From Tubulanus polymorphus (taxonomy: Eukaryota > Nemertea > Palaeonemertea > Tubulaniformes > Tubulanidae), in assembly GCF_964204645.1 (NCBI RefSeq), contig NC_134031.1, positions 12,004,501-12,068,500 on the forward strand: 64,000 bases of DNA, read 5' to 3'. This document shows positions 44,401 through 56,400 of the stretch, in pieces. The first letter of the stretch is position 1; every line of letters starts with the position of its first letter. Under the pieces are notes generated by a model. That model had not been told where the DNA came from. It ran no database searches and worked only from the letters and a program-made list of their open reading frames with translations. The translations under genes and the position numbers were made by a program.

Positions 44401-47400
44401 TTTTTCCAAAGCTAACTTCTTAACACATTTGACTATCTGATGGAAATGTGGCCCTCTCAGGTACGAGGAAAGCGATATCCAGTTTTCTTCGCCATTGTTC
44501 TCGTTCAGGGCTTTCAGTAGCATACCGAGTAAACGGACCTTTGTTCTCAAGTTTGCTAGGTCTTTTCGGCGCTGCTCCTTTGCAGTGCCTAAACGCGAGT
44601 ACAATGACAAAGCAAATTCACCAATTAATTCGTCTTTTTCGCAAATGCCAGGAATGCCAGGGTTTGCAACTGTTTCTCGCATTCTGCTGAATATCAAGTT
44701 TAATGCAACCATATCCTCATCGATTCTTGGTACAAATGGTGATAGCATGTTTCGAGAGGTTCTTATGTAATTGATGTCTGGTTGTTTTGCCATTGGTTTG
44801 AAGTGGCAACGTGTCGCATGCTCGGAAAGGCATCCCTTGTAGAAAAAACCCTTACAAAATTCGCATGGTACGTAGTCCACTGCATTTGGTGGTTTATCCG
44901 TTTTATTGGGTCTACGGACAACGACCAACGTACCATGTCCTTCTTTTATCACTTTACAATTGTGCCGAAAGTTTCCTTCATTCTGAAGTAAGCGCATATG
45001 TTTTTTTTTTTCATTTGGATCGCGTATCAGATGGTACTTTATAATTTCTGGTTCAGACGCGTGAATACTGCACAAATGCGAGGATATTTTCGAAGTAAAC
45101 ACACGCTTACAATACAAACAATAATCTGCCTTTCGGTAGTCCCGCTTGCCATCTACTGACTGGTATGTCGGAACAGTAACATGTTTCAAATGAGCCGACA
45201 GTCTTGACAGATAATCTCCAAAGTCTTCTTCCTCAATATCGTTATCATTTGGATCAATTTCATGGAGATTATCATCATCACTATCACATAGATCGTCATC
45301 AGGAATGTAATCATCTTCAGAATCTGATATACATTTTCTTTTTTTCCGCTTTTTTGGAATGTCAACATCAATTGACTGATCTTCAGAGTCAGATGAGTCA
45401 ATTTGCCTTTTTTTCTTTATAATTGCATCCTGTTGTGAAGAGGTTCCAGCTTTCGGTTCAAATACATCTTTTGGCAGTAAAGGGGCAAAATGATCCGGAT
45501 TCCAGTGTCCAGGTTTAAGTTCTGAATGTGTAGTCCACATTACGAGTAAAGGTGCTTGCCTCAATGTGCCAGTCAAATTTTTTCTTGGATTTAATATATG
45601 GTTCATTATAGGCACACGATTATCCAATAACCCATTAACCGAGGGGTATACTGATCTTATCCTCCTATCAATAACTGTTGCGAGTGCCTGTATTGTCAGC
45701 ATCGAAGAATAACTGTTGTGTATTGCACAAGCAATACATGCATCTGCGAAGGATGGTGAAATCAAATCGAATCCAAATTCGATACTTCGAGTTTGATAGA
45801 AGTCAGAATTCTCAACCATTTCGATACAAGTGCGAACACGAAGTTCAGTTGCTAGATCTTCACACCCACAAAGACCGACTGATACTGCATTGAACAAACA
45901 GTTACCATCACCAGATACATCTGCAGGCATGAGCACCCCATTTACCATATCACCACATTTCTGCATAATTTCTAATGACCTGCCATGTACCATCAGTTTT
46001 CTGTCCAAACACTTATACTCAAGTTCCCGTATCCTACTTGCAAAATAGCCAACAGTAGTTTTCAGATTCTCATAGCTTTTCTGTGCACTCAGAGTGAGCA
46101 TCTTCAGAATGTTTGAGTAATCAATAGTGGTAGTAGCTGAAGATAAAATAAAAGACATCTATCAAGTGTTAATGAATACCTAGGAAACTACCACCAAAAT
46201 TTAACATGTTTGGTGTTGCAGATCTATTCTTATGAATTTAAATCAAATCTGGTAGACCTAGCCATTTTACATGTACCCAATTCAATACAATCAAAAGTCA
46301 ATTTTCCGGCTTCTCAATAAAAATCTTGTCAAAGTTGTATCTAAATCCAATATCTAAAAAACAAATATCCTACTGAACTGAATTTTTGACTTTTTGACCT
46401 CGTAGAAACTGTTGAATTAATATTCACATACATTGATAACATCTTTGCGTTATTTCATGTTATTTTTGAAGGCATCATTGGACTACAAGTTTTTATCACT
46501 CTAACCTCTGTCTAACAATACTTCAATGTTCAATTCCTGCTGGTGCGAATACACAAACTATTTTCCATGAAAATCAATGAAATGACAGAAAATTTCATGT
46601 GCTTTTTCACTTTGCAATAGATAATAGGTACAAAACTGAATGGTTCCAAAGTAAATTTCAAATTTCCAAAGTAAATTTCAATGTTCAAATTAATCCTAGT
46701 GGGGAGAACAATATCGGATAATTTCTATTCAACAAAACAAATTCAACATAAATAACAACAACATAAATAACAAGTTAAAATTGTTGGTACCCTCCTTAAA
46801 AAAAAAACCATTCCAACCATGAGCGAGGACTGGTGAGACTAAGATGACTCAAAATTTGCCTGATCCAAACATATCTAAAGATCTAGAAATTGAGACTACA
46901 GATTACAGAGACTACTACAGAGACTACGCCATTTTCCTCTGATTGATCCAATTTTTCCAGTAGTAATAGGCTCTGGGCAGAGATACATATATTATATATA
47001 CCAAACATCAAACAAGTTCTCCATGAAAACTTTTGTTGAACAAATGCTGTTGGTCACATATCTTGAATCTGATAAGACCAGTTTTTGAGCTGCAGTTGTC
47101 TCAAAAGTACTAGATACATGTATTAAGACAATCCTTTAAAATATCTCCAAAGCTTCCTAAAATGCTTTGATTCTACCTATGGATGGACAATTGACACTAG
47201 AACGCAATATGCCTAATACAACTTTAGAACAAGATTTTTCAGTTAATGTGTAAGATTTTTCAGTTAATATGCACCTTTTTAAGGTAGATAAGATCATAAC
47301 GTTCACTTACCGCAGGTTCCCTCCTTGTTTTCATAAAAAAATGGTAATTCTTCATCGCTATCATAGTCATGTGGCAGAAAACCTAAATAGATTAGTTTCA

Positions 47401-50400
47401 ATTATTTCAATTATCCATACTGGCATAATTTTTCGGCATTGACCCTCCCCCTTAGTATCTACGTGTTAATGACACAAGCTATGCTCAACACTTTCAACGA
47501 CCGAAGGATATTTTTTATGAAATAGGGAGTGTAAAGTAATATGGATTGCAATTTATTTTTATATCACAGTTTTTGATGCATTTTAGGACATGTCTTGTCC
47601 ACAAAGTATGTGCTCCTTGAAAGACAAAAGTTCGTACAATGTGCTCTAATCCCCACCCACAAAAGAAGGGAAACCACTTTTACATGATTTCACTCTCTGA
47701 AGACCGATTGCATTTTGACTTTCTTCTCGCAAGGCATTATCTTGCAAGTCGATCGTTTTCCTTACACTCACAAAATATGAATGTTTAGGATGAACAAAAA
47801 CCAGGTTTAAAGGTATAGTACACTTCAAATGTAACGTACTTATTATAGCTTGAGATATCGAAGATTCAAGTAATTCCTCGCCATCTGAAAATTCTAAAAG
47901 TAGAGAAAAGCCAAAACATCTCAAAAACTATTTGAAGAAAATATATATTTCAATTATCAGTGGGTAAGTAGTGTTAGCTAGTCCAATTTTGGGAATAAAA
48001 CAAATTCCAAAGATAACTATATTGGCAGCTCATTGATGTTCAATCATTCAAATAGCTGATTATTGGAAATGTGCATCTTGTGAATAATAAAGCTATGTAA
48101 CTATCAGTAACTGCATAAATACGGTAGATATCATCGATACAGCTATTAAATTGTGAACAACTATAACTGCTTATGCAAACAAGTGTTATCTTACCAGAAC
48201 AGGTGGATTCAGAATCATTGTCAACATCACCAGAAGGGCCACATGTCAATGCATCATCTTGAAAAATAAATGATATGGTGACAATTATTGCTGCATGTTA
48301 CAAGTTAAAGAATTATGCAATACGTTAATTTACCAGAGCAGGTAAATTCAGAAACTTTCTTTATATCATCACATCAATACATTATCTTGAAAATCAAATG
48401 ACAGATATAATGATACAGCAACCTGACAATTATTGCAACATAACATAAGTAAAGCATGCAATGGTGATATAATGTATTAGATTATAATGTAACATAGAAT
48501 TGTGATGCATAAAATTGTTCAAATTCTTCATGAACAGGAAAGGTCTATTTCAACTTGTTTGAAAAGGATATTGGGTTTGGGATAGTGTCCTGATATGGGA
48601 TTTATATGCTGAATGTAGAATTGTAAGATATGCATAGGTAGTAAAATCACTTCATCATTAGGCAGTATCCAGATATTGTGGGTTTTATATGCCACCTAAC
48701 TGAATGTAGAATTGTAGGACATATATGAATAGTAAAATCACTTCATCATTAGAGAGTGTCCCAATATGAAGGGTTTTATATGCCACCTAACTGAATGTAG
48801 AATTGTAGGACATATATAGACAGTAAAATCACTTCACAATTAGGTAGTGACCAGATATGATGGGTTATATATACTACTTAACCAAGTACAGAATTGTAGG
48901 ACATACATAAATAGTAAAATTATTTAATGATTAGATAGTGTCCTGATGTGAATGGTTTTATATGCCACTTAAGTAAATGGAGAATTGTAGGACATATGGT
49001 GAATCTTTTCTCATTAAGGTAGGATAGGTTTTATATGCCCCTTTACTAAATATAGAACTTTTAACACATATGAATAGAGAAATAGAGTTTATTTACCAGA
49101 AACTGTGAATTCAGAAATTTTCTTTTCACCAGAACACTCACGAATCAATGAAATATCTGTAAAATAAAATGACAGATACAATGATACAGCAACCTGTTGA
49201 CCACTATTACTGCATTATACAAGCTAAAAAGTTACATAATGAGTAAACTTACCAGAACACGTGAATTCAGAAACTTGTTTTGAATCATCACTGGAACATT
49301 TACTCGTCAATACATTATCTAGAAAATCAAATGACGGATACAATGATACAGCAACCTGTTGACCACTATTACTGCATTATACAAGCTAAAAAGTTACATA
49401 ATGAGTAAACTTACCAGAACACGTGAATTCAGAAACTTGTTTTGAATCATCACTGGAACATTTACTCGTCAATTCATTATCTAGAAAATCTAATGACGGA
49501 TACAATGATACAGCAACCTGATGACCACTTTTACTGCATTATTCAAGCTAAAACGTTACATAATGAGTAAACTTACCAGAACACGTGAATTCAGAAACTT
49601 GTTTTGAATCATCACTGGAACATTTACTCGTCAATACATTATCTAGAAAATCAAATGACGGATACAATGATACAGCAACCTGCTGACCACTATTACTGCA
49701 TTATACAAGCTAAAAAGTTACATAATGAGTAAACTTACCAGAACACGTGAATTCAGAAACTTGTTTTGAATCATCACTGGAACATTTACTCGTCAATACA
49801 TTATCTAGAAAATCAAATGACGGATACAATGATACAGCAACCTGTTGACCACTATTACTGCATTATACAAGCTAAAAAGTTACATAATGAGTAAACTTAC
49901 CAGAACACGTGAATTCAGAAACTTGTTTTGAATCATCACTGGAACATTTACTCGTCAATTCATTATCTAGAAAATCTAATGACGGATACAATGATACAGC
50001 AACCTGTTGACCACTTTTACTGCATTATTCAAGCTAAAACGTTACATAATGAGTAAACTTACCAGAACACGTGAATTCAGAAACTTGTTTTGAATCATCA
50101 CTGGAACATTTACTCGTCAATACATTATCTAGAAAATCAAATGACGGATACAATGATACAGCAACCTGCTGACCACTATTACTGCATTATACAAGCTAAA
50201 AAGTTACATAATGAGTAAACTTACCAGAACACGTGAATTCAGAAACTTGTTTTGAATCATCACTGGAACATTTACTCGTCAATACATTATCTAGAAAATC
50301 AAATGACGGATACAATGATACAGCAACCTGCTGACCACTATTACTGCATTATACAAGCTAAAAAGTTACATAATGAGTAAACTTACCAGAACACGTGAAT

Positions 50401-53400
50401 TCAGAAACTTGTTTTGAATCATCACTGGAACATTTACTCGTCAATACATTATCTAGAAAATCAAATGACGGATACAATGATACAGCAACCTGTTGACCAC
50501 TATTACTGCATTATACAAGCTAAAACGTTACATAATGAGTAAACTTACCAGAACACGTGAATTCAGAAACTTGTTTTGAATCATCACTGGAACATTTACT
50601 CGTCAATACATTATCTAGAAAATCAAATGACGGATACAATGATACAGCAACCTGTTGACCACTATTACTGCATTATACAAGCTAAAAAGTTACATAATGA
50701 GTAAACTTACCAGAACACGTGAATTCAGAAACTTGTTTTGAATCATCACTGGAACATTTACTCGTCAATACATTATCTAGAAAATCAAATGACGGATACA
50801 ATGATACAGCAACCTGTTGACCACTATTACTGCATTATACAAGCTAAAAAGTTACATAATGAGTAAACTTACCAGAACACGTGAATTCAGAAACTTGTTT
50901 TGAATCATCACTGGAACATTTACTCGTCAATACATTATCTAGAAAATCAAATGACGGATACAATGATACAGCAACCTGTTGACCACTATTACTGCATTAT
51001 ACAAGCTAAAAATTTACATAATGAGTAAACTTACCAGAACACGTGAATTCAGAAACTTGTTTTGAATCATCACTGGAACATTTACTCGTCAATACATTAT
51101 CTAGAAAATCAAATGACAGATACAATGATACAGCAATCTGCTGCCAATTATTACTGCATTATACAAGCTTAAGTTATTTCATGAGTTTACTTACCAGAAC
51201 AAGAATCATGATTTTTTTTTTCACCAGATTTGTGTTGACGAAAAGACTTGGAAGTCAATACATTATCTTGAAAATGAAATTACAGGGTGTTAATACAATA
51301 CCTAGAGTAGGTAATTTCCCAAAATATAGGCTTACATGTTGCCAGTAGACCATCTTGAATGTGATCCATGAAAATTACATGGTTTTATATCAACCTCATT
51401 TTGAGTGTGTCAAGAGAAAGTAAAAAATCGACAAAACATGTATGCCTGGTTACTGTCTTTTTTCCAATCCTACCGTTCAATTTGTAGGGAAAGAAATCAA
51501 ATTACCTGCCAAGGGTAGAAATAGGAAAATTGCAAGGCGGGTTCAAAAAGTAAATACGAGGCATTTTCGGTTAAAGCAGCCATATCAAATTCGTTAAGGG
51601 GGGTCCCTCCATCTAGGGTTAGATACACTTTTGAATAAATCAACCCTTAAAGATGAAATTTCTGAGATGTTAAATTTATAGGTTTAAGTTATCTCTGTAC
51701 GAAGGGCAACTTCAAAGGGAAGGCACGAGTCTAGACCTTCGAGACCACCCGCTTGATACGCCCCTGCATGCATTTCAAAGATCATGTTTACTTCATGAGA
51801 ATGGATTATTTCTAACATAAATAATAACCAATTTCATTGATGTTAAAAATATATTTTTATCAAACGATACATACTTAGACCATCAGGAAATTATAGCACT
51901 GTATAGTATTCACCTTAAAACAAAACATTTATCATGGTGGGTGGCCAATAGGACTGAACCTAAGTTTTTTTACACAAAGAATACATGCTTAACATTGCTC
52001 ATTATCTAAAATATGCATTATGAGATAATTCAATGAAACAAAAGGGAACCATAAAAATTGAAAAGCATACAACAGATATATATATATAGAATATATATAA
52101 GGTTAGAATATATATAAGGTTAGGCCTATCACATGCAAAATGATTCAAATTCGTCTATTTCTGCTGTTCTGGTGGACGGCTCAACAAAGTATACCGGTAA
52201 ATGTATAAACTGAGTTTATGGACATACAAATCTTATAGAGAAAAAGAGCAACATTTCTGAGGGGTGGATGCAAGCTGGATTTATATGTGCATAATAAAAG
52301 GCATAATTCAACTACCCGCCCTTGGTTGTGTTCCAACCTAATGCTTCTAAGCCAATACTGTATCATTCACTTATACAAATTGGGTAATGATAGTTTATGG
52401 TCGTTGGTGTATCAAAATGAATCATCTACCATCATAGGGCATACCTATAAGAAGCAAGTTGCATCTAACATAACCTATCTTATCTTCAAAGTCCAATGAT
52501 ATTTATTAACCGCAGAATTAACACATATTCCTGATAGACACCCTCAATTCAGATTCATGCACAGTTATCACACACAGTACATGAAGAAAATCTCATGGCG
52601 CAAATGTAGCCTGTATACAGCAAGTTTTTATGTAAGCCATGAAATGCAAGGCAAATCTGAAATTTACATTTGAATATGATAGACTCATTTTGCTTTTATT
52701 CTCCATGCTTAAACCAAATTCCATCTACATAGGCCTAATGACAATCGCAAGCTTCAGCATGCTGGGTGTACTTTGCAAGTTTGACTCAATCTAGAAAATT
52801 TTAATCCCAACAGGTTAACAAGCTTACCTGAGGCATTAAGTTCTTTTTTGTTAGAAGCCTATTTATATGTTGAATACAAAAATAATTTTCCAGAATGGCA
52901 TAATGGAAGCAGTGAAGAAATCAGCAAATAAGCAAATGTAGCTCATTCATGCAGCACAGAAATACAATATGGTACCCAAATGCATCAGTAGAAACAAAGA
53001 TACTACACGGCGTATCTATAGTACAATGATTAGTTGTAGAGGAACTTTTATCGTGATTAAGAAATTGATCAGTCGATGTTCTTAGGATCAGTACATACAC
53101 ACAGAGTAGGGTGAGGGGGTTTGAAAATTTGTATTAAAATGTCTATGGTTGTGTATGGGAGGGGGTTTGCATTTATAAACTGCTGTATGCACCATACTCC
53201 ATGTAGTATGATCATTGATGTTGGACCATCGTAACTCATAACCAAAGTTTAATTTTTTCAACACCAGCATAAATCATTTACTGATAATTCATTAATAAAG
53301 ACAAGCGTTACGAATCATAAACTGCTTTCTTCTCGGGACCCGCTGTCAAGGATAATTGGAGATATTGAGGTTATGTTCACGATACTTTTTTTTCAATTGA

Positions 53401-56400
53401 CAACCTCAGTCGTCATTCTGATAAAAATTACAAGCTTTGAACTTAGGGCTAATTCTTTGATGCACAAATGCTTGCATTAGAGGTTGTTACTATAAGGCAC
53501 TAAAGCGTATACAAAAAGTATGGATGTATGGTGAAGGGGAGGGTAAGGTTCTAACTGAATGAGAGCTTCGCTGCAACAAAATTGGATGAAAATAAATCAT
53601 CATAATTTACCTGTCTCCACCAATAATCAGTCACCCCGTAATCATACCGCAATTCTGTTTTGGGGGGTATGTCCTTAATAGCAAAAAATGCAATATGGGG
53701 CCTTCCTTCAGATATGACGGTTTTGGCTTTACAGTTTTCTTTGCCACCCCACCCATCATTGATGAGCCGTCCCAAACTACCATCATCAATTGAGGCATCA
53801 ATGCTGAAATGGTAAAAGTCATATTTAGAGTATTCAATTAGGCCTAATATACTTTAAGAAGATGGGTGGTATCAAATTATGATACAGGCCTACAGGTAAC
53901 AGTTAGGCTTTGAATGACTTATTTTAGTTAAAGTGTAAACTAAGTAGCCTGATGGGCAATATCTGGTTAGAAAATCAATAGACCTACATACCACAGAGAA
54001 CTGAACTTTTTGTCTTGAAATTCAAAGACATATGTATCGTCATCCCCGATTTCCTTCACATCACGGAGTAGCCCACGATATTCCACCAAAAAATCCCCTC
54101 TACAAACTGCTTTCTTTGTGAATAATCCATATCCTTAATCAGAAAAAAGTATTATCTTTGATTAAAAACCATTCCTTCAGGTCCTACATTAAAACCTAGG
54201 GTCCAGGGACACCATGCCCAGATGAGAAAAGGTTTGAAATGCTCAACCATCTGGAAATGTTAATATTCAACGTCTGGTGAACTACAGAAACCATGACATA
54301 AATTTTGCATTGATTGTTTATTTATGTCTTTACTATGTATTGTGGTAACAAAATATGCCAATGTATTAATAGGTATGATATGGAAATACTCAGTTTCTGC
54401 TATTAAGTCAAGGAAGCTACCGATATAGGTTTTTGAGGATTTCAGACTGAGATTTTTGAGCTATATGGGCACCAAAAAGGTCACAGGACGGACTTCTTGT
54501 GTCTGATCAACTCAATTGTTTTAATGCTGATGGGCCCCTGGGCATTAAAAATATTATTTGAAAGATCAAGATAATTGAAGCGTCTTAAAAGATTTCCCTT
54601 GAAAACATCAAAATCTGTAAAAATGCTGATTTCGGCAAACAGAAATCTGCCATCTTGATTCTGACAGGACCAGTCTTTGGGCTGTAGGTGTTTCAGGGTA
54701 ATATATGTATAAACCAAACATCAATCCATGTGTTTTCTAACTTCCCAAAATAACTGGATTCTGTCTACGGACTGACACAACAGATATTCTATAAAAAAGT
54801 GGATATCATACAGATGCAGCAGTAATTTAGTAAACTAGTGGTCCAGGGACACCACGCCCACTTGGGAAGTGGTTAGAAATGCTTAACAAACGGAATATTC
54901 AACGCCCCCTGGTGAACATATTAAGAAAGCAATGACCTTACAACTCACCACAATCAATGATGGAACATGTCATGAGCTACAATTTTGTAATTGATTGTGG
55001 TTACAAAATATCCTTAGAGACCAATACAATATGAAAATACTAATATAATATAATAAAAGTTATTTAGCTCTTCAATGCCCCTGGTGGCCTAGGGCCGATT
55101 CTTTTATGCAGTACGGATAATCCGGACGCTCCATTTCCATTCTTTTATTGATCAGGTGACTATTTCTGGAGAGTTCGGAGAGTCCATTCTCTCCAATCTG
55201 TCGACCGGTGTGATTGCGGAGAGACCACGTGACAAAATGGCGACGCATGAATTTTGCCTCCTAAAACTCAGAAAAGTTACGGAAGCCGCCATTTTGATTC
55301 TCAACAACTATTCCATTATGCACAAATCAGGATATTCAATCCGGAGAATACGGACTGCATAAAAGAATCGGCCCCATAATCATAGAATATGTCACAAGAT
55401 ACAATTTTGCCATTCATTGTGGTTACCATACCAATGACCTTGAAACTCATACAAAATATCAATAGGTACCAATTCTGTAATTCTGTATGTAATTCTATAT
55501 TCAACTCTCCCTGGTGGTGAGAACAAAAACCCGGGTAACCCCAATTCCACGTGAGGAGATGAATACTATGACAGCGATACTATAGGCCTATATCAAATAT
55601 CAAGACTATAAGTCAAAACTTGTCCATAGTTTCCTTCAAAAACCTTTTTCTGAGGACTGATGACACGAAGATGGTCACTGATTGCATCACGCTTGACTGA
55701 TCAAAGTATCTGTCTGATAGGCCTGTGTAAGAGCCCTTCTCATAGTATAACCAGATCTCGGAATTCAGGCCAAAAATGACCTTGGGCATAAAAAAGGTCA
55801 CATGATGGCCATGTTAAGTCTGATCTACACAATTTTTCTTATGCTGATGCACCGGGGATACAAACAGATGTGAATGATCAAGATAATTGATCAAAGGGTT
55901 TCAAAATTTCCCTTAATAACATCAAAAATATGTAAAAAGTGCTGATTTTGCTGAACAACAATGGCAACCAGTCGGCCATCTTGATTCTGATCAGGCCAGT
56001 TTTCGGGCAGAAGATGTATCTAGATACATGTAAAAACTAAAGATCAAGACAATCCATTGAAGCGACTTCAAAACTTCCCAAAAGAACTTGATTCCGTCTA
56101 TGGACAAACGGACGACAGATGAAAAGTGAACGCAATAGTCCACTGGGACTTAAGTCCCAAGTGGGCTAAAGATTATGTTGTCCTCATTATATATCAAAAA
56201 CACTTCTCGGCCTATAGGCCTCATTAGGTTTAGGATAGGGTTGGGGTCTAGAAGGTCAGGAGGGTTAGGGTTTGATAGGGTTAAAACATTCCATTTAGGT
56301 ATAATTTAGCCTACCTATTTCGCTATTGACAACTTTTTTTTCGAATGCCTCTTCTGGATCTTTGCCAAATTTAATAAATTCAAGAGCCACCTGACTTGGT

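Noticed and set aside
46137-46158. ATG at 46158 as the start of the OTU-recombinase protein
   Set aside because: A good acceptor lies at 46137-46138, inside the first codons, and its phase matches an upstream exon; the first seven residues would then be intronic.
49251-51100. Regular 162-bp repeats resembling a CRISPR array
   Set aside because: Units have no distinct spacers, both parts of each unit are conserved, and each contains an in-frame exon with GT-AG sites in a eukaryotic gene.
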